A stretch of DNA of 64,000 nucleotides. Origin: Paratinospora sagittata. Taxonomy: Eukaryota; Streptophyta; Magnoliopsida; Ranunculales; Menispermaceae. How positions within the stretch are numbered: position 1 is the stretch's first letter; every line of letters starts with the position of its first letter. The position numbers and the translations under genes are program-made. The DNA lies in contig CM069603.1 of assembly GCA_035771175.1 (NCBI GenBank), positions 17,274,286 to 17,338,285 of the forward strand, written 5' to 3'. The notes below the pieces were generated by a model that was not told where the DNA came from, did no database searches, and saw only the letters and a program-made list of their open reading frames with translations. Shown here piece after piece: positions 22,687 through 35,000 of this stretch.

Positions 22687-24101
22687 CTTCACATGCCTAT
22701 TTTCAAGCTAAACATATTGCCCATTGTAAGATATAATATGCTTGTATTTTCAAAATTTCCTTTTATGAATGCCTGTGTATCTATGAGCATCATGCAATTT
22801 TGGGTAACGTGTTTTGAATATCAAAATGGATCAAAATCATGATTTTCCCAACTCTTCAAAATCATTTTGAATTTTACATATCCATTGATGTACACACTTC
22901 CTGAAAATCTCGTTGGCATCTTTATAGACTAAATGGCTAGGCCTTGCATCATATTTTATCTTGAATTTGCCTATGCTATTCCATTTGAATCATGATCAAA
23001 ATCATGATTTTCCAACTCTTCAAAACCATTTTGAATTTTACATATCCATTGATGCACACACTTCATGAATATCTCTTTGGCATCTTTATAGACTAAATGG
23101 CTAGGCCTTGGATCATATTTTATCTTGAATTTTCCTATGCTATTCCATTTGAATCATGATCATGCCTATACTACGCTTATAAAAATTTTCTATATATGCA
23201 TGATTCACATATAGGAGTGATTCAAATGATCCATGTTTCATGTTTAATATTCCTCATATGAATCACTTTGGAATTTTCCCATAGGCTATGTGCACAACTT
23301 CATATTTTTACATATGCCTATCTTGTTGGAAAATGCTTGCCTATGCAAATCTTAATTATATTTTGGCATTCTCTTTCCATATACACTTAATTTTGATGCA
23401 TGGTTTAAATCTTATCATTTATGCATCTAATGCTTTGGATTTAGATTTCTATTGAATGCCTTGAGCTTTATGTTTTCTTTTTTTGCATCCCATTAGAATC
23501 ATGCTAGCTAGGCCATGTTTTAATTAAAATCTTGCTCATGCCTAGTGTATGAAAGATAGTATATGCTACAACTAATTGATCACTACATGATATAGCATAT
23601 GCTTATTTTAGGTTTCACTCCATAATTAAAATCTTGCTCATGCCTAGTATCACGAGAATAAATTGCTTATGTTTCAATTCTTCATGATTTAATCCTTGCT
23701 TCGCAATTTATCTCATGTATCTATGTTTGGATGCCTTGGACAACATTCATATCTCATATGCATCCATATGATCCTAACATTGGCTAGACCATGCATATTC
23801 AAAATACTCATATAACTAGACTATTTTCACGTTGCCCCATTATCATTACATTTCTCCATGTGTTTCTCATTCTTAATTCTCATGACGTGTCTTGTACTAT
23901 GACATCATCTATGTCTTCTTGTGTGCTTCATCTTGATTGCATGTCATGTATCCTTTTGAGTATTGAATGCATAGATTTAGGGGGAGTCTCCATATCCTTT
24001 TGAAAGGGGAAGCTCTTGTGTTTTGATGCTATGTCCGAGGTGTTTTATTGGAATTTGAAAAATTCTTAATTCCTTTCTGATGATATCAAAAGGGGGAGAA
24101 G
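22687..24101 (+). mobile_element. Sirevirus-like 3' non-coding remnant
   Basis: AT-rich DNA without genes that ends in TCAAAAGGGGGAGAAG (24086-24101), a typical copia polypurine tract. I infer it is the tail of a plus-strand Sirevirus into whose PPT/LTR boundary the next element was placed. It could also be the natural flank of that LTR. Confidence 0.4.
22829..23158. repeat. 165-bp tandem duplication
   Basis: Two adjacent copies (22829-22993 and 22994-23158), each beginning GATCAAAATCATGATTTTCC and ending in CCATTTGAATCAT, differ at only a few bases. Confidence 0.88.
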
Positions 24102-25694
24102 TGTTAGGGAATCTTCCCAACTAGCTAACAAGCTAGCGTTCAAAATACATCCAATAATCAAAAGAGATTTGTTCAATAAGGGAACAAACTTAAAACAACA
24201 ACTTACAAACTTGGTGATGACCTCTTCAAGATTTCTCAGCCACATGATATGAAAGTATGCACAACATGATATCAAAATAAGAAACGTTTTACCTCAGAAT
24301 GATCTAAAAATCAAGTATGTGATAAAACTCGTGATCGTGAACAACTTTTATTAATAGTGAATGATCAAAGCATCAGTGTAACTTCATGAAAATCTCAGTT
24401 CTCTAATGGCGTTGCCTCTTTTTTAGCTCAGTTCAAGAGAATAAAGTTTGGAGAATGATAATAAATTTTTTTATTATCAAAGTAGGGTTTAATTATTGTT
24501 TAAATAGAAAACCATCATTAAAAACCTTAAACCTATCATGGATGACCAAGATTAGATGATTTAATTATGTATTAAGTGAAATCAATGGCCCAAGATGAAT
24601 GCTCGAGATTAAAGCTTGAAAAAGTGCAAAAATAGAAATTCTCGGATGGAGTGTGTTCCAGTCTGTTGGAGTGCATTCCACGAGAGAGAGAAAAAACTCT
24701 TCTCTTGATGGAACGCGTTCCACTCTGCTGGAACGCGTTCCACAAGACCCGAGAGCAAAACACCTGTAAAATGGAAAACCTGCTGGAAAGTGTTCCTCAC
24801 TGTTGAAATGCAGTCCACAAGACCTGAGAGGTTTGGACACTTTATGCCCTTGCATGAAATGCGTTTCTCACTACTGGAGTGCGTTCTATCATGCTTTAGA
24901 CAAAAATGAGGTGTTTTCTCTACTAGAGTGTGTTCCTTCAGGGAGGAATACATTCCACAGGTTCTTAGGAAACATGCACATGTCAAGAATGTGGTTCTTA
25001 ATCATGTCTAAGTTTCATAGTCTATAAATCAATGAATTCAAATTTGGAACAAGAATTAAAACATGAAATAAATTCGGAAAAGTGAATTTTCACAAAAAAC
25101 AAGTCAAGGAGCGAGTTTCTCCTGGAATGAGTGAGTTCCTTCAGGAATGAGTGCATTGCTTGAATGCTGCACATATGATAAACTCATTTTCACAAACATG
25201 CATTATGTTCATTTTGAAATGACTATGATAAGAAAACATTTTTTATTATGATTGCATGATGATGAACGAGAAAGATAGTAAAATTGGCAAACCGAAAAGA
25301 GAATATGAAATGGTTCGGTGAAAAGATGATCAAGAAACCAAGTGACTGATCAAACCTAGAAGAGACCTACAACCTAAGAGGATCTAAAGCAAATATAATA
25401 AACAATGTTACATCCATGTGCTTTGATCTTCGGTTGACTCCTGTTTGTCTTCAGTTTACTTGTGTCTTGACTTGGTTTCACACAAACAACTGAGTTTTCT
25501 TGTCTCTGTCATTATTGGTCTCGATTTTGAACATCAGTCTTGACATTCAGTAAATGATTAATAGCTTTTTCTTTTAACTTTCAAGGCCAAATACATGATA
25601 CCAATTTGAAACATGCTCAACAAATATGTTAGATCACATAGAATATCATTTGTAATCATCAAAATCAAAGAGGGTGAGGGTCATCAAGCCAACA
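24102..25694 (-). mobile_element. 3' LTR of the reverse-strand Sirevirus
   Basis: On the minus strand the unit starts TGTTGGCTTGATGACC (plus 25694 downward), right after a PPT, and ends CTAACA (plus 24102). It is 1593 bp, the size of the related LTR at 4332-5912. It contains the palindrome block at 24640-24990, including two perfect GGAACGCGTTCC sites. Confidence 0.75.
24640..24990. repeat. Cluster of GGAACGCGTTCC palindromes
   Basis: Perfect 12-bp palindromes at 24710-24721 and 24730-24741. Imperfect relatives near 24656 (GGAGTGTGTTCC), 24669 (GGAGTGCATTCC), 24785, 24876 (GGAGTGCGTTCT) and 24925. The words lie roughly 20 or 40-60 bp apart. Confidence 0.85.
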
Positions 25695-25712
25695 ATCTCC
25701 CATTTTTTTATG
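25695..25712 (-). other. Polypurine tract of the Sirevirus
   Basis: The minus strand reads AAAAAAATGGGAGAT directly before the TGTTGG start of the LTR. This fixes the orientation of the element. Confidence 0.7.
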
Positions 25713-26235
25713 ATTTCAAACATTTTACTTTTGCCTTGATTGAAACAATAAAAAGCTTGATGAATTGATAATTGTAATACGCACAATAACATGTAAGCAA
25801 TCAATCATGCAATGGTAAATATTTTAAAGTGAAACATTATAGAATGATATCAAAATTACACAACAAAATAAAGTTAAAAAGTATAATCAATATCAGAGTA
25901 CAGTCAACCAAAAAGAAAGTTTATCAAAAGAGAAATTTCTCCCTCTGAATCCTATCTACTCCCCCTTAGTCAATGCATTTAAGCATGACAACCAAAAATA
26001 ATCCCCAAAAATTCTCCTCCTTATGAAATATCAAAAAGGATCGATCGCTTCCTAGGAGTTGGAGAAGGACCCGGATGATGCTCTAGAATATTAAATATTT
26101 CATCTTGAGAGATGGACAGGTCGTGCAATGAAGTATATGGCCCTGCTGGTGGTGCTGTTGAGGAAAAAAATCATGCATCGGTGGCTGAGATACAAAAGGA
26201 GCAGGATGAAAAATTTGTTGCTGGAATGAGTCGAA
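25713..26235 (-). other. Sirevirus 3' non-coding stretch
   Basis: Region between the env-like ORF and the PPT. A second purine tract on the minus strand (TAAGGGGGAG, plus about 25962-25975) fits the multiple PPTs known from Sireviruses. No coding is seen. Confidence 0.45.
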
Positions 26236-27607
26236 TCAAGTCCAAAGCCGTTGGAACTCAACATAAAATGATGTCTCTACTGGGAGATCATTAGAATAAC
26301 CAACGAAGCGTGTCAAACCAGTTATCGTATCCTTAATTATAGTGGGATCAGACTTGATAGAAGCAATCGTGGTGGTCTGAGAATCATGAATCTCACGGAG
26401 CTGTTGGTGGATACCGACAAAATCAAAGGAACTAGTGGCAATAGGTGGAGTTGGCTGACTAAGACCAGCTTCATCTCTGGGAGGGTCACTAGCAGAGTCA
26501 TCTGAGGAGCTACTCAAATCAGTCTCATCACATCGGAGGATTCTTCAAGAACCACATTCTCCATCTCATCCAATGATGGGTCACTCAGATGAGGAGACTC
26601 AAAATACATGTAGTTTTCTCCCTTTGGTACTTGCTTGAGACTAAGCCACTTTGCAAGCGCGAACATAGTAGAATCCCATACTACGCAATGTACGCTCATC
26701 GACATCCTCTCATGGCTGGACATGACGCACAGGCTAAATGGTGGAGAGATTGATGGGTACGTCCTCGAAGAATGAAGTGAGGTGCGTCGCATATGGCAAA
26801 GCATGTGTGTGAGACATAGTAGTCGCGATGTGATGCAGTTTGATGTGAGAGAGATTCACCCTTGTACCAGAAGTAATCGCCTAAATAAGAAAGAGATCTA
26901 TCTTTGTGACGTTGCTTCGACTGCTTTTCCTTGGAAGAATAGCACGAGAGATTATATTGTGAAGCAAATGGGACATGAAGGAGAAGACGGTGTTTGAGTA
27001 CTTCTTCGAGTATGAGGGAAACACTTTTTTCTTTGAAAAATTGTTTAATGCTTCCAAAACATCGAAACCTGGAAATCTAACATTACCACGGCAATCCAAA
27101 GCATACGGATCACCTGGCAGTAGCTCGAAAAACTCTTCAAAGCTCAGTGGAGAAATGACACCCATGACATGAGTATGATGTTGTTATGTATTGTGAAGCC
27201 TACCATCAACGTCTTGCATTAGACTGGAGTAGAAAGCTTGGACTAGTGGTTCATACCATGGAGCACTAAACCGAAGAAATGTCGTCCAACCAAGATCATC
27301 GAACAGTGGACGAATTGGAACCTATGCTCGGTCAAAGAAAGTAAAATTGATGTAGACCCCGGAGAAATTTTATGTCAAATCACTTTCGCACAAATCGTTC
27401 GAGCATAAGTAGTGGTGGTGGTGGAAAATCACGCCGAGTCCTAGAAGGCCTATCATTCCACTCTTTTTGTCTATCTTTCAGTCCGAAAGATTGATTGGAG
27501 AGATCATTGCCCTGTGGAAGTGCAACTCGTCGTGCATTGCGCGTAGGATTCCTCCATAGCATTTTATCAAACACTTGTCTTGCAAGATGTTGAATGAGAC
27601 TTTTCAA
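26236..27607 (-). pseudogene. Env-like ORF of the Sirevirus
   Basis: Coding is spread over several minus-strand frames: N-part 27607-27380 (RQVFDKMLWRNP...), middle 27165-26881 (FEEFFELLPGDPYALDCRG...LLHNIISRAILPRKSSRSNV), then LSHIKLHHIATT...LPYATHLTSFF, and a Ser/Asp-rich end 26517-26236. The middle is the domain found in the env-like ORF of SIRE1-type elements and in the putative plant transposon protein family. Function is unknown; no clear signal peptide or membrane span is visible. It follows pol RNase H and precedes the LTR as in SIRE1-like elements. Several stops and frameshifts. Confidence 0.65.
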
Positions 27608-28109
27608 CTTTTTTGAAACTAGGAGAGGCTCGAAGTGGAAGAAAATGGTAGAACGATGATCATAGAGGGTTCCGCAAGCTTTCCAACGCCTATTTGCACG
27701 TAGAAAATGGACTTCGGACGCTGGAGAATGATGGAACGAAAGTATGGAACGAGATGGAATTCAGAAACACGTTCTAAAGTGAATGAGAGACAAATGGGGT
27801 GCATGGAGGGGTCTTATACTCGAACTACCCAGCTGAAACGTGTTCCAGTCACCTCCCATATGTGGAGATGCTCTCGGCCATGGTAGGGCATGTTCCATCA
27901 GTGTGGAACGCGTTCCATCGACTCTTCCCCCCTTTTTGAATTAAAGGAAGAGAGGTCGTGCACACATTTAAAAAAACTAAAGATTTTAAAAATTATAACA
28001 CTTGAGATCATACTGTGAACATCTCATGATTTGCGCATTTAATGTATCAAATCGTAACATACACACAATCATAAATCTAATACATTAAACATGCCTTGTT
28101 CACGTCGAA
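27608..28109 (-). other. Spacer between pol and env-like ORF
   Basis: Mostly non-coding. Contains one perfect GGAACGCGTTCC at 27905-27916 and a partial word near 27838, outside the LTR. Confidence 0.5.
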
Positions 28110-28873
28110 TTAATGCAAATTGATCCTTAGGCAGTGGTTTCGTGAATATATTGGCCAACTAATCTTTTGTACTAATGTGAATGAGGTTGACGTCTCCTTT
28201 CTGCACGTGATCACAAAAAAAGCGATGTGGAATCTCAATATGTTTGGTTCTTGAGTGTAACACAAGATTTTTTGAAATATTATCGCACTGCTGTTATCAC
28301 AGAAGATATCCGCACATTCAATATGAATTTGGTAATCGGATAGTTGTTGTTTCATATATGAAACTTGAGCACAACAACTACCGGCTACCACATACTTCGC
28401 TTCAACGGTAGACAAAGCCACGCAATGTTGTTTCTTGCTGAACCAAGAAATCAACAAAATTTCTTAGGAAATGGCAAAATCTGGATGTACTTTTTCGATC
28501 AATTAAATTTTTGGCATAGCCGAAATCAACAAAGTTTTGAAGATCGAATGAGGTACCTTTATTGTACCAAATTCCCATATCTTGAGTCCCACTAACGTAT
28601 CTGAATATTCTCTTAACACACTTTAGGTAGGATTATTTCGGATAAGATTGGAATCTAGCGCACAAGCATACACTAAACATGATATTCGGTTGACTTGCTG
28701 TCAAATATAACACACTACCAGTCATTCCTCAATATAATTTTGCATCAACCGATGTTCTCATCACATCTTTGTCCATCTTAATAGATGAGCTACACGGGAT
28801 GTCAATCGTCTTCAAGTTTTCAAACTTGAACTTTTTTATCATATCCCTTGCATACTTGGATTGGCTCAAGATT
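28110..28873 (-). pseudogene. Sirevirus RT C-terminal part and RNase H
   Basis: Minus-strand frame 28457-28110 reads ISWFSKKQHCVALSTVEAKY and continues with CDNSSAI, the classic Ty1/copia RNase H motifs. Upstream (28870-28460) are decayed RT-end motifs (SKYARDMIKKF, GSVLYLTASQPNIMFSVCLC, CVKRIFRYVSGTQDMGIWY-like). It joins exactly in frame to the RT part at 38279 when the insertion 28879-38273 and one TSD copy are taken out. Stops in the RT part show it is inactive. Confidence 0.85.
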
Positions 28874-29070
28874 GTTTCTGTCACGCCTGGAATGCACCGC
28901 AGCACATTCTACCCAGACGCGGGCGCACTCCCACCGCAGCGGGAGCGAACGCCAGCCATTATGGATCCATAATATTGTCACATCCCAGTACACAGCACAC
29001 CGCAGCGTCTAGTACCCCCGGGATCATTTGTCCACACTATTCACTCATGAATAGTATAGGGCCTCCCCCA

Positions 29071-29128
29071 GATTCGAACTCACAACCTCATAAGGTTTGA
29101 TTTCGCAATCTGAGTAACCACTGAGCCA
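29071..29128 (-). promoter_or_regulatory. Pol III box A/box B pair, left palindrome arm
   Basis: Minus strand: box A TGGCTCAGTGG (29118-29128) and box B GTTCGAATC (29071-29079). Both fit the tRNA-gene consensus (TRGYNNANNGG and GWTCRANNC) at tRNA-like spacing. Confidence 0.7.
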
Positions 29129-29129
29129 A

Positions 29130-29187
29130 TGGTTCAGTGGCTACTCAGATTGCGAAATCAAACCTTATGAGGTTGTGAGTTCGAATC
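29130..29187 (+). promoter_or_regulatory. Pol III box A/box B pair, right palindrome arm
   Basis: Plus strand: box A TGGTTCAGTGG (29130-29140) and box B GTTCGAATC (29179-29187). It is the divergent partner of the left-arm pair, one base apart. Confidence 0.7.
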
Positions 29188-29399
29188 TGGGGGAGGCCCT
29201 ATACTATTCATGAGTGAATAGTGTGGACAAATGATCCCGGGGGTACTAGACGCTGCGGTGTGCTGTGTACTGGGATGTGACAATATTATGGATCCATAAT
29301 GGCTGGCGTTCGCTCCCGCTGCGGTGGGAGTGCGCCCGCGTCTGGGTAGAATGTGCTGCGGTGCATTCCAGGCGTGACAAAAAGGCCTTATGTACATAT

Positions 29400-32050
29400 T
29401 GTCACGACGCCCCTGACGTAGGCTGACGTCATGACCGGCACAGCGTACTATACACTGTACAAACCCATATACAGTATATAATACACTGTCAGCCTTCACG
29501 TACTCTCACAAACATTCCCAAAATGTACAGAATATATATTTTTTTTTATACCACACATCAAATCAAATTCCATATATATAAAGATGATCATTCCATTCAC
29601 ATTGATTCCATTCATTCCACAAATGAAATTCTCACCAACTAAATATCTATGATCATCTCATTTCATCATCCCAAGCATTATATAATCTTACCACACAACC
29701 CATCTAGGTGATATTACATATATATCGTGTGTGATAATTATACATATCAAAATAACGTAAATAATATTTATTTCCTCCAAGCATACATACACATACCAGA
29801 CAAGTTTCTTTTCCCTTCGACTCAATACCTGAAAGATTGGAGGAAATGGGGTGAGCAAACAACAGCTCAGTGAATATAGTTCTTGAGATGACAATTATAT
29901 GCATTTAGAGAAATATGACATTTAAAATCATTTCAAACACTTATTCAACACATGCATCATTCAACAAATATATTATACATGCCAACAACATAAATTGCAT
30001 GATTTTCAATATCATAATGCACAATCTCCCTCCTCCGCAAGGCAAGAGAGCGGGTCTAACCCTTGTATGGTCATACAAGGTAGACACAACTTCTCATGAC
30101 CCAATTCACACAATCTCCCTCCTCCGCAAGGCACGAGAGCGGGTCTAACCCTTGTATGGCCGTTACAAGGTAGCCACGACATCTCATTACCCAAGTAACA
30201 GTCATTTCAAGGATCGCAACCCTTGTTAGGACAGACCTAACGAAATGACAATGAGGAATCGCAAAGCCTCATCATTACAAACTCCAATGTTAAAATTAGT
30301 TTGCATGATCCATAAAACTCAATGCCTTATATATAATATCACATGCGTACAATCAAACAGTTTATATGCGTACAATGCCATACAAGAACCAAATCAAGAA
30401 AACTATACTCACAGTACAACACGTTCAACTTAAACCCAATCATCGTCGCTTTCGAGTCCAGCTCCAAGTTAAATCCAACGAATTTAACCTGTCATAATCA
30501 CTCCATAATTCAATTTCTTGTATTCATATCTATTTACATCTTTCATTTCTCAACTCACTTCAAATCACGAATAATAAATCCATTTAGGACTCATAAGCAG
30601 TTGAAGAAACTACTATATCGTTTCTGTGGTCAATCTAGATATTTTCAAAAGAAAGAACAGTGAAAATAGATTTTCACGACACCATATACTTACTAAAACT
30701 ATCACCTCATATCCAAAATCACAATTTTAGCATCGAAACGTCCGGAATTCAGTTCTCTATGATTCTGTGATCTCAAACCGGAGTTTCATTGGATGCACAT
30801 CACTGTTCACAATACTATTCATTTTCACTATTCATTTTTACTATTCACTATTCACTATTACTTTTCACTATTCACTATTTACTATTCACTATTTACTTTC
30901 ACTATTTACTATTCACATTTACTATTTACTATTTACTATTTACTATTACTATTTACTATTTACATTTACTATCACTATTTACTATTACCATTTATTTTTA
31001 CTATTCATCCGAAAGATGTATATTGTATTAAAATTGTCCAACGGCTCCAAAAATCATAAAATTAAATCTAACCACATATTCGGGTTTCTAACAGTTCAGG
31101 AAGCATTTTTCTAGCTTCATAGCGGGTTTTCATTCACGTTGGGGTCAAAACCCCAATTTGTCAAAACGCCGTAAAACGGCTCCCACAGTCAAAATTACTC
31201 CGCTAGAAAGCTTACATCTAGCTTACATATCAATTTTACAAAGAAAGAAAGTAGAAATAGCTTACCGCGAGGCTCGATTGGGCACATATTCTGCGTTTCC
31301 CCTTTCCTTCTCCTCTTCTTCTCTCTGCTTCTTCTCTGTTCTCTTTCCCTTCCTTTTTCTTTCTACCTCATACGTTTGAGAAAGAACTTGAAGAAAGAAA
31401 ACCCCCTTTTTCTTTTCTTTCCTTCATTTCAGCCACTGCTTTCTTCTCTCTCTTTTAGTTTTTTATTCTTATTTTTGTTTGTATAACGTGGAGAGTGAGG
31501 TGAGAGATTTTTTGTATTTTATTTGTTTTAACGTGTGAGAGAAAATGGAGACAATGACGTGAGAGATAAGCATGAGAGAGATATTTTATCTTAACAATGA
31601 TTCAATGCTCCTCCTCTAATTTAATAAAACAACTTCCCCTCCTCTAATTTAATAAAACAACTTCCCCATTAAATCATTTAATAATTCAATTTCAATCTAC
31701 ACCATTTAATAATTCACTTATTTCACATGTATTCATATATCATACTCCAATCCACATGTTTAATTAACCAACCCCATAAATTAAACAATTTAATTCACTC
31801 AATTCACATATCTAATTAATCAACCCATTCAACTAATAAAACTTATATTCTTTATTTCATAAGTTTATTTATTTGCTCACATTCCGTAATTTGAGCATGT
31901 ATTTTATACACGCGTATATTTAGCTCATACGTATCAACTACGTGTATTACCACCCGTATTTAGCTCATACGTATAAAATACGTGTATTATACATCTCGAT
32001 ATACGCGTACTTCAACGTATGTATTTCATTGAAATTTACGGGGTGTTACA
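29400..32050 (-). mobile_element. 3' LTR of element C
   Basis: Minus strand begins TGTAACACCCCG (plus 32050) and ends GGCGTCGTGACA (plus 29400), 2651 bp. It holds an 89-bp direct duplication (copies starting 30022 and 30111), a 7-mer array (30811-31007), a donor-like GCGGTAAGC (intron from plus 31265) and an acceptor-like CAATCTTTCAG (plus 29829). Confidence 0.92.
30811..31007. repeat. ACTATTC/ACTATTT 7-mer array in LTR C
   Basis: About 28 heptamers. The matching array in the other LTR (37041-37230) is exactly one unit shorter, showing recent slippage. Confidence 0.9.
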
Positions 32051-32068
32051 ATCTCCCCAACTTAAGGA
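32051..32068 (-). other. Polypurine tract of element C
   Basis: The minus strand reads TTAAGTTGGGGAGAT just before TGTAACACCCCG. It is preceded by TTTCGAGGACGAAATT, a word common before chromovirus PPTs and also seen in family J at 60508. Confidence 0.75.
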
Positions 32069-35000
32069 ATTTCGTCCTCGAAATTTAGAATCAAAGACTT
32101 CCTCAAGTGATACTCAATCCCAGAAAACTGCTCCCGCATTTTATATTTCAGCTCTCATGTTTGCTATTCTTGATACGTGGTATCCTCTCCAACTTAGAAG
32201 AGAGTTATAGCCATAACATATATGGAGTCTGAATGGCATGTCCTCAACATCAATATATATACACTATTCCGAACACTTATCAACTGTGACAGTAGAGCAA
32301 ATCGGTAAGCCAATGGACCTATCCTATCAAGAATTTCTACTGGTCCAACAAATCCCGGTGCGAGCTTTCTTTTCATTCCAAATCTCATTTTGCCTTTTTG
32401 TGGTAAGACCCTTAGCAAAACTGAGTCAGCCACAATAATTTTCAAGGTCGATATACAAACCTTGTGTATGTACTAATATCTTCTGGCACCAATAACAATA
32501 ACTCCACACTTTCAATTCACAAGTTGGAGATCTATATGGCTTATTATTAAACCTTTAGAGTGCCATAATTATGTTATTATCATAGTTGTTTAGACACATA
32601 AGTTTACACAAATACAACATTCCTTCCAACTTCCACCAAAATTCAAGTATATCAAACCTGAGCATGCTCGCAAGCATTCACTCTCTCAGTCTGTCAACCA
32701 GTCTGAGAGGAAAATATCACATTGAGAAGGAGATGAGTACCAAAACGAGTCTGCATCATATATCAGATCTCGACACAATCTTCGGATCTTAATCCGACAT
32801 GACAAATATCTGAGTACTCCCATCAAATCTCCATATCTCACACATATACAATCTGCTCAGTCTATCAAAAGAATTCTGGTGTTCATTGGAAGAATACGCA
32901 GACTTATCAGTCCACTAATGGTCATCCAGATGGTATCATATCTACCCATATCCCATAAGATACCATTTGAATCCCATCTTCATTTAACACAATCTATAAT
33001 CTTTCATACTAATATCATACTCGTCTCATCATAAATTTACTCTCTGAATATGAGTATCAATCAGCTGAATATGCATCCGAGCACAAATATCAACACATGG
33101 AGTAATAGAGAGTACACTCATAACTGTAACTCTCACTCACAAACAATCTCCATGTATGGTTAACTGATAGATACTACTTCAGTTTCAGCTTGTTTCCTGC
33201 TCAATGCCTCAGCAACATATTGGCCTTTTCCAGGATAATAATTTCATATAAAATCAAATCCTTTGGGAATTCTTGCCACATTTATTACCTCATATTATCA
33301 AATAATTACTTCAGACTCTTAAAATCTGAAGATAGCGTGACCTTTTATTATAAAGGCAATGCTCTCATCAAAGCACTACCAAATACTTTTTATTCACTCT
33401 CAGGATAGTTATTCTTGTGCACTATCAAATATCTGGAGACACAAGTAATTAACCTATCCTTTTGTATCACTACAAAATTCAGATCTGGACGTGATATTCA
33501 TCAATCACAATTACTTCCCGATTCTGAAACTAGTAATCACATTTAATACTGTGAGAGCTTCCCCATGCACAACGGTCAACACATTTTAGAGCATTCATCT
33601 GGCTTCGTTTCGTGAGTGGAACAGATAGCTTCAAGGATCTTTCCACGCACTTTCTATAACATACTACTAAGACCAGATAAATTCTGAGTTCCATCATTTA
33701 AATCAATTTTAATAGTTCTATGATCACTTTAACATTCCCAGCATCCTTGAAGATACTATTTATACTAGTCACGTGATCCAAAAATTCACATCTCCTTTAT
33801 ATTCAAAACTCATATTCACCGGGCTTGGCACTCCATCGGTGCTCTCTCAGTGACTACAAGATAATTCCGAGGTGCTATTCATGCTCCTCTCATTTTTCTT
33901 GGGACAATTTCATATATCATCATCGAAGACTATGTACTCAAGATATGGTTCATATACCCACTGCATCAATCATATAACGTGATTGACACATTAATCAAGG
34001 ATACCAACATTTCATATTACCCATATCTTGTCTTACAACAGTCTGCATTACATCCTTTTCTCGAATTCTTATCTGATGGTGCCTAGATCTCCAAATTAAA
34101 GGATATTCATTCTTTGTTGTCACCCTGCTCAGTTAACCGTAATTCATACTTAAACATATTTCATCACAAATGCTCTCCAAGGTGGCATATCAAGGGCAAT
34201 AAATCTTTTGCTCATTAACACGTTTACATACACCTTAAATCCTCACAATTCCTCAGGTACTCTTTATATGAAGGAATTGAGATACATCTTATACTGGCAT
34301 CAGTTTTATATGCTATCAATCTCCTGTCCAGGTGGCAAATTTCATAATTCATCAGAGAATACACCAATATACCTGCTCACCACAGGAATTTTAAATCAAC
34401 TGCATGCCTTATTATGTTACTCTAAATGGCTTTGTACTAGCCATATTCTCCATTTCCTCGTCAATAACCATCTTATCTTAGATAGAAGATTTTGAGGGTA
34501 TAAATTTCTCGAGATTCAAAATGAAAATTTTCCACTCATTCAACATATTACTTCTTTTCAGATAGACGCTCCACCTAGCATAAGAGGTAGCCAGCCAATC
34601 ATACCCACAAAGCATCCACTTCCAACAATGTCATATTCTAAAGTCCATAATTACTTGATGACCCTCATATTTATTCCACATAATATTTGTTAACCATATC
34701 CTGGTAAATTCTTTCTCCTGTAGACATACTCACAATTAATGATATATCATTATAACAGCAGATAATACAATCTGTCTACCATATCACTAGAGGTACAAAA
34801 CCAGGTAGCTCCAACAATACATCAGATTATACACAATCACAAAATGTTGATCATATCTGTTCTCAACGTCTTACTATTCTCTGGATCTGGTTTTTTTTTT
34901 TTTTCATTTACTGTCATTTATTCTCTAAATCTGGTAGAGTCACATTGATAAAAAGATTGGGGCATTCCTTATCGACTAAATGGACATTAACACATCCTGT

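Larger units (their letters stand above)
28879..29379. repeat. Near-perfect 501-bp palindrome (two 250-bp arms)
   Basis: Arms 28879-29128 and 29130-29379 are reverse complements with only two mismatches, both within 12 bases of the centre. The spacer is the single base 29129. Outer ends are TGTCACGCC and GGCGTGACA. Each arm carries a tRNA-like head at the centre and a GC-rich body outward, so I read it as two SINE-like copies joined head to head. The matching frames at 28861-29100 and 29158-29499 are mirror images of one non-coding sequence. Confidence 0.92.

Noticed and set aside
25438..25560. Short GTCTTGACTTG-type repeats suggesting a host exon
   Set aside because: It lies in the start of the Sirevirus LTR, 140-260 bp inside its boundary.
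29030..29190. Possible true tRNA gene at the palindrome centre
   Set aside because: Box A and box B are present, but no acceptor stem or anticodon arm can be folded at the right distances. It is better explained as a tRNA-derived SINE head.
28861..29499. Two near-identical ORFs of 79 and 113 codons on opposite strands
   Set aside because: They are the same SINE-like sequence read from the two palindrome arms, not a duplicated gene.
30767..31114. Three overlapping Tyr/Phe/Ser-rich ORFs of 80-115 codons
   Set aside because: They are translations of the heptamer microsatellite in LTR C, open in all frames because the unit lacks stops.
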